Positions 1 through 13,257 of a DNA stretch of 64,000 nt are shown here, piece after piece. The stretch spans positions 47,449,570 through 47,513,569 of the forward strand of contig NC_133401.1 of NCBI RefSeq assembly GCF_047511655.1, given 5' to 3'. Made by a program: the position numbers and the translations under genes. This DNA comes from Castor canadensis. Taxonomy: Eukaryota; Chordata; Mammalia; Rodentia; Castoridae. The notes under the pieces are model-generated. The model was not told the origin of the DNA. It saw only the letters and a program-made list of their open reading frames with translations, and did no database searches. Numbering within the stretch: the stretch's first letter is position 1; each line of letters starts with the position of its first letter.

Positions 1-263
1 TGGCCTAGTGTGGCACTGGGCTTTATTTTTAAAAAATCTTCAGTCTTCCTACTACTGATGAACCTCCCAGGAAAAGATTATTTTACAAGAAACGTAACTG
101 CCTCCTAAAGACACAGTAAATTAATTAATCTGAGGACACCTTAAGACCACATACTCTCTCTCCACTTTGGGAGTTATTTAACATAGTGGTTTCTAAACCC
201 GGTTTCCCATCACAGCGACCCATGAAGTTAGGGGGAGAAAAGCCTTTTCCACCATGGTCTTCT

Positions 264-304
264 GAATAAAAATAAATATAAATAAATAAAAATAAAAATA
301 AATC
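264..304. repeat. AAAT-rich simple repeat
   Basis: Repeated aaat/aaaat units over some 40 bases. Confidence 0.9.
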
Positions 305-854
305 TTCTGAGGGGAGACCATGGCATATACATGTTTTATAGGTTTACTATGTGACTGTAATGGAACACACCTTCTAGTGTGTGGATACGTTTAGAAATAA
401 CTCGAGCAGAACTGCATTAACTATTATGCAAACTTAAACACCTCCAGGGGTCAGCCAGGAAGCAGTCCCTATAAAAAAATCAAAGAAGTGGTACGACTGG
501 GAGTTGATGGGAGCTCACAGTCTGAAACATCCAAATTGGCATTTTAAAAGACTTTGTAATAACATTTTCAATCAAAGATAATACTGTAACAACAGGTCAC
601 TAACCTAGACTTTAGCATGAGCAATGCTGGCCACTCTTGCTTCACCTGTTCTTTCTCCTTTCAATCCTATGGTCTTTTTAAAAGATACCTTCACTAGGTA
701 TAAAATTCTCTGTTGACAGCCTATTTCTGCCAGCTCTATAAAGATCCTGCATCACTGTTCACATTGCAGTTTCTGATGAGAACTCTGTGGTCATACTCAC
801 CACCTGTGTTCTGTACTTAAGGTTGTTTTTCTTTGGCTGTTGGTCTTCAGCAAT

Positions 855-960
855 GTTTTTTTTTTTTTTTTTTCCTTTTTCTGGAAGCACTGGAGTTTGA
901 ACTCAGGACCTTGAGCTTGCTAGGTAAGCATTCCACCTCTTGAGTCACAATCCCAGCTCA
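855..960 (-). mobile_element. tRNA-derived SINE (antisense copy)
   Basis: Poly-T (855-873) followed by the reverse complement of the tRNA-like body, with 'tttgaactcaggacc' as the reversed B box. Inserted in the L1 relic. Confidence 0.85.
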
Positions 961-1090
961 GCAGTTTGTTTCTTGTACTTAGAGTTTGTTGAAATTCTTG
1001 GATCTGTGGACTTAAACTTTTTTTTAAAAAAATCAAATCTGGAAATATTTGGACATTTCAAATATTCTTACCTGCATTCCCTTCTGCCCA

Positions 1091-1330
1091 TTTTTTGGGG
1101 GCAGGGGGTGGGCGCAGCACTGAGATTTGAATGTAGGGCCTCATGCTTCCTAGGTAGAAACTCTTACTCCTTGAACCACTTCTCCAGCCGCCCCCCACCC
1201 CTTTATTGTGATGAGTATTTTGAGATAGGTTCTCTTAAACTATTTCCCTGGGGCTGGCTTCGAACCATAATCCTGCTGATCTGCCTCCTGAGTAGCTAGG
1301 ATTATAGGCATAAGCCACCAGTGCCTGGCT
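1091..1330 (-). mobile_element. Composite SINE (tRNA part plus B1-like part), antisense
   Basis: Reversed tRNA-like module (1105-1190), then a reversed B1-like module ending 'gattataggcataagccacc'. Also interrupts the L1 relic. Confidence 0.85.
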
Positions 1331-2454
1331 CCTTCTACCCACTTTTGAGACTCCTACTATTATGTACATTAAGCTACTTGAAGTTGTCCCATAGCCCATT
1401 GGACCTTTTCATTTTCAAAAATAATTTTTTTTCTGCATTTCATTTTGCAGTTTCTATTGTGTCTTCAATCCCACTAATCTTTTTACTGTAATGTTAATTT
1501 GCTGCTAATATCATCCAGTGTATTCTCATCTCAGATACCATAGTTTTCATATCTAAAAACTGATTTCAATCTTTTTTGTATTTTCCTTGTCTCTATTTTA
1601 CATGTTTAATCTTCTGGTTTTGAATTTATGGAATATAAGGAAATTAATGCTAAAACCCATGTCTTTTTTTTTTCCTGCCCATTTCTATTGATTGACTTCT
1701 TTATAGTTGGGGTTATGTTTTGTTTGTCTAATAATTTTTTATTAAATGTCAGACACTGCTTTACCTTGTTGGGTCCTGGATACTTTTTGTGTTTCTACAA
1801 CTATTCTTGAGCTTTGTTCTGGGGAGTTACGTTACTTGGAATCAGCTTGATCCTGTGGAGTCTTACTTTTAAGATTAGTTAGGTGGATCCAGTCCAGCAC
1901 CTAGTAAAAGGCTAACTACTGTGGCCACTGAGGCTAACTACTGTAAGCACTGAGGTCTACTCAGTGCTCTGTGACATAGGCTGGTTGAAAGAGAAGCTAT
2001 TTCTGGACCTTGATGAACTTCAGGTAATGTTCCAGCTCATTCTTCAGTGTGTTTTCCCTTTTGGCCTTCAGTAGCTTCCTTCACACATGCACTGAATACG
2101 CAAGGATCTCCTACAGAAATCCAGACACACTCTGCAGCTCACTCCTGACACTTTGCCTTATGAATTCTAGCCTACTTGATCTCCCACAAACTGCCTTCAC
2201 TTTCTCCCCTGGGTCCCTCCTCCCTGGATCGTGGCCTAGAATTCCCAAGGGAGTAATCCAGGTCAGTTGCTTGCCTCATTTGTCCCTTGTCTCAGAGAGA
2301 TCACTTTCCATTGTCTGATGGCCAATGTCTTGATAACCATTGGCCCATGCATTTCATCAAGTTTTAGTTTCTTCAGGAGGAACATAAGTCTAGTCCCTGC
2401 TGATCTATCTTGGTGGGAAGTGGAAGTTCTCTTTAAAGCAAAGCTTTGACATTG

Positions 2455-3090
2455 TGTTATTCCAAATTCTGAATGAATCTTTAATACATGAGGACATTTT
2501 CTTATCTAATACAAACCATTATCATGGAATAACAAAAATAATTCTTTAATATTATCTAATAGCAAATATATATCCCAATTTTCCTAATTATCTCAAAAGG
2601 TCATCAAAGTTTAGAGCCCACATTGCATTTGATTGCCAGAGTCCACCTCATTCTTCTCCATCTTCTTTATGACTGACTTGTCATACTCGCTGAGTACTGG
2701 TGGCTCACGCCTGTAATCCTAGCTACTCAGGAGGCAGAGGAGGATTGGGGTTTGAAGCCAGCCCAGGCAAATAGTTCACGAGACTCTATCTCGAAAATCC
2801 CTTAACAAAAATAGGGTTGTTGGAGTGGCTCAAGGTGAAGGCTCTGAGTTCAAGCCCCAGTACAACAAAAACAGCAGCAGATATCTCTGAATATGGCTGA
2901 TGGCTTCCTGTGGTGTCATTTGACTTGTTCCCTGTTTACTTCCAAGATCTATAAATTAAGTCTAGCAGACTGATTAGTTTCAGTCTCAACTGTTTTTGGG
3001 AGGGATACTTCATAGCTGCTATTTTGTACCTCACTGCATTGTATCAGGAGGCATGCAATGTCTGACTGCTCCTAGCATCTTTTAGAGACT
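2455..3090 (-). mobile_element. Old L1 relic, 3' end region
   Basis: Antisense L1M 3' sequence: 'cacattgcatttgattgcc' near 2619 and 'catcaggaggca' style text near 3045. Broken by a composite SINE. Confidence 0.65.
2692..2878 (+). mobile_element. Composite SINE (B1-like plus tRNA part)
   Basis: 'ggctcacgcctgtaatccta' module followed by 'ggagtggctcaaggtgaagg...gttcaagccccagtac' and an A-rich tail. Confidence 0.9.
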
Positions 3091-4084
3091 AGAATTGACC
3101 AGTGGACTCAGAAAATGGCAGCTTGAGTCTTCCACTTTTAAGTTCTCCAACAACCTTTCTCCTTGCAGTTTCTTATTTATAATTATTATATAGAATATAT
3201 TAGCATCTGCAAAAGTTTTTTTTAATTGCTGCACTGGGTGGGAGTGCATTGTGGCATTTATAAAAGTTCTTACAATGTACCAAATTATCATACCTCTAAC
3301 TCATACATAACCCATAAATCATACGCCATCATTGCTTCTACATAATATGAACTCAGACTTTCTGAAAAAGAGAAGTCTCCACTGTCAACTAGAAAATGTT
3401 TGCTCTGAAGATGTAGTTTATTTGGAATGGGCGATAGAAATTAATTAATTCTTTAAATGGCTCCTGAGGTGGGTCCAGCTCCAGCCTGCAGCCTTGTGAT
3501 CTTTTTTGCTCCTTGGGTGGAGGTTCAACCACAGAGCAGCAGAGAATTCACTAAGACTACCCACTCCAGCCTCAGGGAGCTCCAGTATTACAAAGATCTT
3601 TAGAGTTCTCAAATATTCTTGGACTTATTAATTCATTTAGTCAACAAAGAACTATTTGCTGTGCATGCTAAAAGTTTTAAGAAGTCCAGTTATGGGTGGA
3701 GCCAAAGCATGGCTAAGCAAGGATGTGCAATTAAGATTAGCCTGTAATCTTCACCTGTTTCTGGAGAGCTACCTCATGTAAATGCACCAGAGTGCAGTGG
3801 TATACAGGTCACATTCACATCAAGTCCTCTAGGTCTTACCTTCTTGCTGATGACCTCTGAGCCATGCCTAACCAGAAATGCTAGAGTTGCTCCTGAGCCA
3901 AATCTTCAACAGAACAGCCCTTTATATGCCAGAATATGAAATAATGGTTCATTTCTCCTGACTTCCGGACAGCCTGATTCTCCTACCTCTGACCTTCTTA
4001 ACATGTGGCACTCTGAGCCTATGATGGTGTCCTTACAGTACAGATGACAATGGTGTTGTATTCTCATTTTAGATAACCTAATTT

Positions 4085-4590
4085 TTTAGTATTTAATTGT
4101 ACAGGATTTCATCATGACATTTCCATACACGTATAGAATGTACTTTGATCATAATACCCTCCTACCACTCTTTATCTCTCCTCCCCCTTTCCCTTCCACA
4201 TCCTTAGTTGTTATATTTTCATGTACTTTTCTCCCCTTGATTCCATGAGAGAAAACATGTGATACTTGTCTTTGTGGAACTTATTTCACTTAACATGATG
4301 ATCTCCAGTTCCATCTACTTTTCTGTAAATGACCTAATTTCATTCTTCTTTATGCAGAGTAAAAATCCTTTGTGTATATATACAACGCATTTTCTTTATT
4401 CAATCATCCATGTGGCTCAAGCAGTAAGAACACCTGCCTAGCAAGAGTCAGGCCCTGAGTTCAAACCCCAATGCCACAAAAAAAAAAAAAAAAAAAAAAA
4501 ACCAAAACAATCATCCGTGACGGGCACCTAGGCTATTCTATAATTTGACTACTATGGATAGTGCTGTGGTAAACATGGCTACTCTACTTC
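4085..4590 (-). mobile_element. L1 relic, 3' end, split by a SINE
   Basis: Plus strand reads 'acatgatgatctccagttcc', 'gtgtatatatacaacgcatt', then after the SINE 'gggcacctaggctattc' and 'aaacatgg': the well-known antisense L1 3' segment. Confidence 0.9.
4410..4507 (+). mobile_element. tRNA-derived SINE with target-site duplication
   Basis: tRNA-like body and A-tail of 23 or more. The 9-bp repeat caatcatcc lies at 4401-4409 and 4508-4516. Confidence 0.93.
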
Positions 4591-4811
4591 CATTAATTTG
4601 TCAGGGATACTAAATTTGAAATTCTTAAATGTGTTTTTTGCTTTTGCCTTTCCTATTATGCAAGAGGTGTTTATTTCCTTTGATGGGCTTGGACTATTAC
4701 AGCAAGGATGAAGGGAAGAAATATGTAACTTTTGAATTTGCAGCAAAATAAGAGTCATAGAGAGAGGATGTTTAATTTTGTTAAGCACCAATTAACTGAA
4801 ACTCACTAGTA

Positions 4812-4900
4812 AGACTGGAGGTATGGCTCAAGTAATAGAGCACCTGTTTTGTGAGCACAAAGCCAAGTTCAAACCCCAGTCCCACCAAACCAACTCCAAA
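4812..4900 (+). mobile_element. tRNA-derived SINE
   Basis: 'tggctcaagtaatagagcac' A box region and 'gttcaaaccccagtcc' B box, with a short A-rich tail. Confidence 0.85.
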
Positions 4901-6631
4901 AAGTCAGTAGTAGAGAAAACTCAGAAAATGAAATCACTACGACAAATGAAGTAGGGCAACCCATTACTTCCAGCCCTGGGAAAGTGGAGAAAGGATGGGG
5001 TGGAGGAGAGGTGTGTGGTAGTGATGTTCAGGTATCAGAGGCTGGTGGCCTGCTGGTGATCTGGACAAGGGGGCCTCAACACATTAGAGGACCCTATTCT
5101 GCTTCTCCCACAAGGTACCAATGAGGCCACTTTGTAGGCCATAGCCCAGGTACCAGAGATTCTGGAATTCCCTGCCCCAGCCACTCACAGGGCCTGTTCA
5201 GTCTTCTTCCTTGGTCCTTTTTGGACTGTGTTCCCAGGGTGCACAACTATAGTTCAAGGTGTGATGGAAGAGCAGCTGTCTGGTGGCATTAGGGTTCGTA
5301 TGGGGCTTGAAGAAAGGAGCTGGGACTCCATGGGGTAAGACGCTCCTCAAGGTGTGGGAAGAGAAAGGCTGGCTGTGGGCTGGGAACCCTAAGGCTGAGA
5401 TTCTAAATCTGAACCTGGCCTTCCAGCTTCAGGTTCCTTTGGGGCAAATCAAAGGGTGATATTGGTGAGGAGACTCGGCACATGTTGTGAACAAAGATTG
5501 CCTAATTTAGGCTGGGTGGAGTAAAAAGAAACTCTGTGCTTGAGTGGAAGGGGTACATGCAGTGGGCAGAGAGCAGCTGAGGCAGAGGTAAGAGAAAACC
5601 CCTCCCCCCAAAACAGAGCGGCTGTTTTTCTGAGGATATCCCTAGTGGTTTCAGGGAGTCAGGGCTGACTAGCAAGCGAGTCAGGGAGAAGTCTTTTCCC
5701 TTCATTCTGCTCTAGCCCAGCAGCAAACACTGCCAACTCATGATCTGTAGTAGAAAATGCAATTAACTTTGGATTTCTGCTATCCAGTTATTTGATAGGA
5801 CTTTTTTTTTTAGTTCTGTTATTATGAAGATGTAGTTGTCAACCTAAGAAAACAGAACATAATCATTTGCTAATTTGATTGGTAACTTAAATGTTTAGAC
5901 ATGAGGTGTATGCATGGTAGCCTGGTAACCTGCTTCTCCAGGTAGAGCCTACAGAGGCTATAGGTCTAAAAGAAACATACTTGAGGCTTACCTCCTGACC
6001 ATGGTTCAGTGGTACTGAAGAGGAGGTAGCCAGATATATGAAAAAGAACATCTAAGAGTAGCCAATGTGTGTGAGGGGCAGTGAGAGTACAGAGCTAGGA
6101 TCACTTAACAGCAGTTGGACTGGGATTGGAACAGAGAGGCCACAGTGTTGGGGCTGTGAAACCAGAAATAAACAGCTAGCAGCCCACCTCAAAAAGCCAC
6201 ATTAGACCAGCAGCAGATACTGTAGAAGGCACCAGTACAGGGCCAAGACCAGAGCAGCAATCTGTATCAGAGCACATATACTAGACAGCAAGGAACAAGG
6301 CAAAAAAAAACCTGGAAACCAGAAGAGACTGAGATTGTTAGTTGACAATTCAAAACGCCCTAGCCTCCTGCATCCCTTGCTATCCAAAGGGATGAGTAAA
6401 TCAAGATGATATACTACCTGAGAAAATGTTACATTTTCTTTGCCTGTCTGAGCACTCATGAAACCTTCTACTCTACCATCATAGACTAAGATCACATTAG
6501 TTTTTGGGGGGATGGAAGTAAAGATCACATTCTTGAATTATACTGCACTTACTAATGAGTAAAGGCCCCTACCCTTTAAGAGGTAAATTTGCAAATTATT
6601 ATAGGACTCTCACTGCTTTCCCTTACTCATG

Positions 6632-6825
6632 TTTCCCCCTCCTCCCCTCAGTACTGAGGATTGAATCCGGGGCCTCACATGTGCTAGGCAAGTGCTTTAC
6701 CACTTGAGCTACACTTCCAGTCCTTTTGGTTTTAGAGAGACAGGCTGCTACCTTTTGCCCAGGATGGCCTTGAAGTGCGATCCTCTTGCCTGCCTCCTGA
6801 GCAGCTGGGTTACTGCAGTCTCTGA
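6632..6825 (-). mobile_element. ID-like plus B1-like SINE, antisense
   Basis: 'ttgaatccggggcctcacat' reversed B box region, then a reversed B1-like stretch around 6745-6820. Confidence 0.8.
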
Positions 6826-7109
6826 TTCAATAGGTCTTAGGTGGAATTGGGGAATGTGCACACCCTAAGTTCCCGGGTATGCTGATGCTCTCGTTTGCAG
6901 ACCACACTGTGAAAATTAGTGTTAAAGTCCTAGTTTGTGGAGAGAATGTATTCTGATTTTACTCCCACAAGCATACAACATTAGTGTTCCCTCCTCTAAC
7001 ATACAAAAAATGAGTATCCTCCCTGATTTAGAACTTGATTTCTAGGGTTTGTCAATAAAAGAATACCATTTTCCCCTACTCAGAACAAAGACTTTTAAGA
7101 CTGATGAAA

Positions 7110-7500
7110 TCCAGTGCTGCAGAGGCTATGAAGAAACAGGCACTACCCTCTCATGCCCTGCTGGTGAGCTAACAAATGGCTGTCCTTTTTCTGGAGAGCA
7201 ACCTAAGACCTCGTTCATCCAGACCTCTTTCAGAAACCCCACAGAAGTGAGTATGAATCATGTTCACAGCAACACCTTTGAGTTAGAAATAACCTGTGTC
7301 CTGTGATAAAAGAAATAACAAAATGAGCACCAAATCATGACAGGTACTTGCTTGAGCAAGCGCATGGGTATTTCTACGATTTAACCACTGAACAGCCTTC
7401 TACAGTATGCGCCGTAACAACAAAAAGATATTCTGCAATGAAATTTGAGTGTTACTCAATTGCTGAAATTTAAATGACAACATGAAAATCCACTAACATT
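7110..7500 (+). mobile_element. Old L1 relic (L1M type)
   Basis: 'ggctatgaagaaacaggcac' and downstream text match the L1M 3' ORF2/UTR segment. The open frame here (7049-7306) is not a gene. Confidence 0.55.
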
Positions 7501-7711
7501 CTAGGAAACTACTTATGCACTTACCAAACTGTCATTATTTTTCTTCACTCCTTAGAGACTTCATAAAGCTCTACCCAATTCCCCTCACTTGCTCATGTAG
7601 GATTAAATGAGAGGAAATTGGCTTTGAGCCTATGCTTCCACTGAATCTCGTTTACTTTCACTTGAGTTTCTCCAGTGTTTTGCATGCCTTTCATGTCCCC
7701 ACATACCGTTT

Positions 7712-7800
7712 GCTTTTTTTGTTTTGTTGGTGCTAGGGATCAAACCCAGAGCCTTGTGCTTAAGTACATGTTGTACTACTGAGATGCACCCCTAGCCTCC
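7712..7800 (-). mobile_element. ID-like SINE, antisense
   Basis: 'gtgctagggatcaaacccag' to 'gagatgcacccctagcc'. Confidence 0.8.
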
Positions 7801-8279
7801 CCTGACCCATGCAGTTTAAAAACTTTAATTTGAAACAGTAGTTACAGACTCACAAGCAGTTGCAAATGTACCTCTCACCAGCTTCTCCAATGAAGACATC
7901 TTACATAACTGTAGTCCATTATCAATCAGTTAAGAAAATCCTACATGTGCTTCTAACAGCAACCCATAATTTAGATGCAGTTTTAATACAAAGTTAGTAC
8001 TAAACATGAGGAAAAATGTGAAAAAAGAGGCACGAGGATGGAGTATAACCCTGTCTTGGAGATAGAAAACGCATCCTCTAGTTGTAACACTGCTGTAACA
8101 ATGCAAGTAGGACTAGTGAGTCACTTCATGTTTGGGGTTCAGATTTATAAGCTGAAAGATGAGGGGAGGAGCTAAGCCACTAGTCTTTCCCAAAGTCTAA
8201 ATTCTGAGTGACATTTTATGATAGGAGGCTGTTTTACCATATTTAAAATCTTAGTATCAAGACAGACTGTGCATTAACA

Positions 8280-8720
8280 GAACTATCTTAGAAAGCAGTT
8301 TAGCAAAAGCTGCCACAATTCAAAATGTTCACACTTTTGCCCTAGCAATTCCATATTTATAAATCTAGCTTAAAGAAACATGCCAACAAGGCAATGATAC
8401 ATTTTCAAAGATCTTACAGCAAGGTGGAGAGGCTCAAGGTGTAGGCCCTGGGTTCATACCCCAGTACTGTAAGCAAATAAATAAATAAATCAAAAAGATC
8501 CAGAAAAAAAAAAGATCTTATAGCAAGTTGTAATTGTGAAAAACAAGGCACTGATAATGATACATTTAGACAATACTACACAAATGTACAAAGTATGGAT
8601 ATTGAAGGCATTCATAATATACTGTGAATGGAAAAAGTTACATTAGTTACATGCAGTATCTAGTGTATACATAATGTAAAAAGATCTGTATACATCTGAA
8701 TAATTAAGCACTGATCACCC
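8280..8720 (+). mobile_element. Old L1 relic, split by a SINE
   Basis: 'gccctagcaattccatattt' and 'caaggcaatgatacatt' resemble the L1M segment that carries 'cccagcaattcc'. Degenerate. Confidence 0.55.
8423..8508 (+). mobile_element. tRNA-derived SINE with target-site duplication
   Basis: Short body with 'ggctcaaggtgtaggccctg' and an AAAT-rich tail. The near-perfect direct repeat aaagatctta(c/t)agcaag flanks it at 8407-8423 and 8510-8527. Confidence 0.88.
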
Positions 8721-9318
8721 AACACACATTTAAAAGTTCAGTTTCTCAGATTTCAGATGTACCTGTATTGGATTCTGGTATGCCATGGAGAGTATTTCTG
8801 ACTTTTCTGTCTCACTGGACTACTTGTCAATACAAACCTTTTAGTTCATGCAGCAACATGTCATGCATGCCTTTGTGTCCTACTTTATACAGTTAGTATA
8901 GACAAATCGGTGCCTTATTTTTCAAAATTTACAAAACTATAGATGTAAGAACTATGGAAGTGTCTCATTGCTTATTCACTCAGTTAAGCTAAATCAATAG
9001 ATATGGAATTGATAAAATAAGAAATGCACATGTTAAAATTCTGACAGCTTTTCCCAAGGACAATTTAGAGTATGTTTTAATTTCTGGTAGGTCTGCCTCC
9101 CCTCAGCCCCACTTTTTGTTAAACAATATGGTGTGCCTTCCATTTCTTCGTCAATTTTGTCTTTCAAGAGTTTCCTTTTTTTAAAAACAGAAATTTCTCA
9201 TAGGTTTTAGGCATGACTTATTAACTTTATACCTAAGTTTTATTTTGTAATAAAAAATGGGTCTTTCCTTGAACTGTATCTTCTAGTTAATTTAGGGTTG
9301 TATGTTTATATCTGTATC

Positions 9319-9341
9319 TATATATATATATATATATATAT
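9319..9341. repeat. (TA)n microsatellite
   Basis: About 11 TA units, next to the 3' edge of an L1 relic. Confidence 0.97.
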
Positions 9342-9344
9342 GAA

Positions 9345-10690
9345 CACTTTTATTTTTACTAAACATTTTTATTGAACTATAACTATACATACAGAACAGT
9401 GCACAAATCCTGAATGTACAGCTTGATAAATATTCATAAAATGAATGCACCTATGTAACCAGCACCTGGATCAGGATCAGAACATTACTAGCACCACAGA
9501 ACCCCTTGTATTCTCTCCCAGAGCCAAAGAAGCCAGGTAAAAAATGATGCACACTATGGTTCCACTCACACAAAGCTCAAAAACAAACATACCTAAGCGA
9601 TGATGAATCAAGTCATTATAGCAGAAACTTGTGGGAAGGAAGTGACTGAAAGGGAGTGATCTGAGACAACATGCATGAACTCTGCCTGTTTCAAACTTCA
9701 TCTAAATGAAATCAGAGTATGCATTTATTTGTGTCTAGTGAAGGCTGCCAATAGCTAGATGTTAACTGTATTTGATTGCTACTTTACTAAGTTCTTTTAT
9801 AGTTTTTCAATAAATTCATTCGGGTTTTCCAGATATACAATGCCTACAAATAGTTTTACCTCTTCCTAATTCACATTTGTTTTTCTAACTAACTCCTGAA
9901 ACAGTCCAATGTTAAGCAGCAGAGGAAACAGTAGGCATGTGTCTTACTACTGACTTGAGTTAGAAAAACTGTCTCAATGTTAAGATGCTGGCTTTTGGGA
10001 AGAGGTAAATGTTAGTGAATTATTCATGTACTAAATGAGTTTAACAGGAGCACCTAATTCTAGCAAATGTCTTTTAACTTGTAACATGATGAATTGAACA
10101 TTATGATTGTCTAATATATGTTGAATTATCTTACATTCCTATAATAAACTCAACTTAGCCATAATTTACTACCTTTAGAAAGTGCTATTATATGATAACT
10201 TTTGCATTGGTATTTGGCCTACAACTTTCATTTTGGTACAACCTTTATCAGGTTTTTTAATCAATACAAATTTGGAAGTTTTTTATTTTGGCAATTTAAG
10301 GTTTGTTTTTCTAGTCTCTGAAATTATTTAATCTTAAATGTCTGATAAAGGGTCCTTTATTACTCCAGTTTTGAAGACAACTGGCATCATAGTAAATACA
10401 CATATGCTATTATAATTGCTTTTTTAGGTTCTCCAGTATTTGGTTTTTGTCTTAGTCATGTCTCACTGGTATGTTTTTGTTGTCTGTGGGGACACTTACC
10501 TGTTTATTTTCTTACTTCTTATACTAACTGCAATCTGCTCAATTTCATTTTTTTAAAAAAATGTGAAATGAGTTTTCTTGTGCTTTTAGAAGGAATGTTC
10601 TAAAGTGACTTTTCCAGATTCATGGACCTAGAGATCCCATTTATTGTCACAGTGATTTAAATGATCATGTATGTTGTATTTGTGTCTACT
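9345..10690 (-). mobile_element. Old L1/HAL1 relic
   Basis: 'ttattgaactataactatac', 'tgcacctatgtaaccagcac' and 'tcagaacattactagcacc' (9360-9495) are antisense L1 3' text; 'tggtatttggcctacaactt' near 10210 is antisense ORF2. Many stops. Confidence 0.75.
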
Positions 10691-11269
10691 GACCTTCCTC
10701 ATTTATCCTGCCTCTTTCATCTTGTCCAATTTGCATTTTAATTCTAGCTGTTTTTCCCCAGTGCTGGGTTTTGTCTCATCAATTTCAAGAAGTACACAGT
10801 ATAAGGTGCAGTCTGCTCCAGTACAACCATCAGGCAGACCTTATCATGCTGCTTTAACTCTTGCCTGCAGAGGGACTGTTGTTTTTTGTTTTCCAGAAGG
10901 GACTCTGTAAACTCTTCCCAGTTTCAGCTCTGTTCTCATATTGGCTCACTGCATTTTGCAGTGACAAACTGTTCTCCAATTTGCATGAGTCCGGAAACCA
11001 GCTGCCTGCCTTTTTCTTCCTCCCACACCAAAAAACTGCTGAAGCTAAGTGGTCAGTGTTGGTTCTCATTTACCTGTTTTCTGAGGTTCACAAGTTTTGT
11101 AGACATTGTCTGTGTCTATCGTAGTTACTCTGCATCCTTGTGGAGATTCAAAGCCCACTCTTGCTGCCATCATCTTCCCTGAGTTTAAACTGTTAAGACC
11201 TCAATTATAAAGAGGCTTTAAAAATAATTTTTGATTATGAAAGATTCCTATAATTAGGAATTTTCTATA

Positions 11270-11452
11270 CCCAGGCACTGTGCTGCATGCTTTATATGTC
11301 TTAGGTCATTCAATCCTTCATCAGCCCTGTGAGTTAAGTTTTACTATTTTCCTCATTTTTCCAATGGGGAAACAGGTTCAAGATCGCGCTGCTGAACCGC
11401 AGACTACAATTTAAACCTAAATTATCTGACTCCAGAGCATCTTTTTAACAGC
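11270..11452 (-). mobile_element. MIR SINE relic, antisense
   Basis: 'aggcactgtgctgcatgctt', 'tcagccctgtgagttaag', 'ccaatggggaaacagg' and 'ctgactccagagcatc' follow the MIR order in reverse. Confidence 0.8.
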
Positions 11453-12251
11453 TGTCAACTGAGTATCATCAGGTCCAGTGGTTTTCAAATTATATACCAC
11501 TGTCAGCAAAATTTCCATATGAATTTCATTACTTATAAATAACTACATAAGAATCTAATAAAAACAAACACATTTGATAGCTCAAATCTAAAATCACCGT
11601 AGATGATAAATAGGTTAGTAACAGCTTTTCCTACTAACTTCTAAAAAAATATTGCAAGGGGAAGAAGATAACGGAATAGTTATCTGAGACTTCAATCTTT
11701 GTACTTCTTGTTACACTACAGCTGAAGAATAGAGTATGTATGTGAAATACTGCTTAAATTTACTTTATTAATATATACTTTTCTTCAAAGTAAGTATTTA
11801 GAAAAGTTAGGAATCATTTTCTGCAATTTGATGACCCAATCTTTTTTGGTCAATATGTTTCCATGAATAGTGAACATTCACTGGTCCATAAAGTTTCTTG
11901 GAAACTTTGCCTCTCAAAGTGTTATCAGTTAGAATTAGTCTATCATTAACATTCTTTTGCTATTAAATTATTGAAGGAGTTACAAAATATTTATGAATTA
12001 TTTTATGTTAGAATTTTGCTCTTTCACTTATGAATATAGATAGATCCTACCATTCTTACCTTCTAACCACTGGTTCAGAAAAACAATGGGCTTTTTACAT
12101 ACATAATATTTTAACTCTCAAAGTCTAAGAGATAACGTAGTTCGAGATAGGGATGTCTTAATTTGCCAGGATTTAAACAGAAGCAACTGGAGTAAACCAC
12201 AGAATAATATCTGTGATTTTCCATCATTGGAAGATTTATTCCTAATCAGGT

Positions 12252-12340
12252 CTCCCCCCACCCCCATCTCAGTGCTGGGGATCAAACCTTGGATTTACAA
12301 CACATACTAGGCAAGTGTTCTACTACTGTGCCACACCCTT
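12252..12340 (-). mobile_element. ID-like SINE, antisense
   Basis: 'tcagtgctggggatcaaacc' to 'ctactgtgccacaccc'. Confidence 0.8.
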
Positions 12341-12919
12341 AACACTGTTTTCTTTTTAATTAAAAAAAAATTTGTAAGCTCAGGTTTAAAATTAAGTATG
12401 TTAATCATAAATGAACCATTCTTCTGAGTATACACCAGGTTTCCCTTGGGAAGGATTATTATTTTAGGATATTTTCCTTCTAATTTAGGAAAGAAATTGA
12501 GATAAATTTGAGTGATGTCAACAATTTACTTTTTATACTGTCTACAGAGCTAATAATTCAATTTTCATTATTACCGAGACTAACCTGAAGCTAGCTCTTT
12601 ACTGAGGAAAGCTCCTTTCCATTTCAGCGCTAGACTCGTATCTCCGAATGTCACTAAGTGATGGATGTGATTTAGGATAAGCTGATCCTAATGAGGAATT
12701 TTTATGCCATGTCCTTTATGATTAGCTAGCTCACAAAAGACAATGAACACCACCAACAACAAATAATCTGGTTTTCCCTCTAAATGATTATATTTCCCTC
12801 CCACTTACCTGTAAATATAAAGTAGAAGTGATTTGTTTGGAGCTGCACCACAGGGTTTACTTGAAGTGGGTCTATGGTTGTACTTAAATTTTACTTCATT
12901 AAAAAAATTTAGAAAATTA

Positions 12920-13257
12920 CAGGCTGAGTATCCCTATCCAAAATGCATGAGACCAGAAGAAGCATTTCAGATTCTGAATTCTGTCTAGACTTTGGAATAT
13001 TTGCATATGTATAAGATATTATGAATATCTTATGGATGGCATCCAAGTCTAAACACAAAATGAAGTTATGTTTCATATACACTTCATACAAATTGCTAAT
13101 AGTTTTATACAATTTTTTTGTGCCTACATTTTGTGTGTCATCCGTCATGTGAGGCCAGATGTGGAATTTTCCACTTGGGTGTCATGTTGGCACTCAAAAA
13201 GTTTGGATTTCAGAACATTTCAGGTTTCGGATTTGGGAATTAAGGAACCTCAGCCTG
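12920..13257. mobile_element. Small non-autonomous DNA transposon with inverted ends
   Basis: The left end begins caggctgagtatccc and the right end, reversed, begins caggctgaggttcc. Inner text 'gcatgagaccagaagaagca' and 'ggatttcagaacatttcagg' is mirror-like. 338 bp with no transposase frame. This fits a mariner/Tigger-type MITE known across mammals; exact name not certain. Confidence 0.8.

Larger units (their letters stand above)
620..2430 (-). mobile_element. Old L1 LINE relic, 3' part
   Basis: On the plus strand the text reads as antisense L1M: the 'actaggtataaaattctctgttgacag' type stretch near 695, 'gtttctgatgagaa' near 770, and 'tgttctggggagttacgttacttggaa' near 1820 match remembered L1M sequence. 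Frames are broken. Two SINEs interrupt it. Confidence 0.75.

Noticed and set aside
6202-6528. 108-codon minus-strand open frame
   Set aside because: No recognisable motifs, and no start or splice support. It sits in the gene-poor flank.
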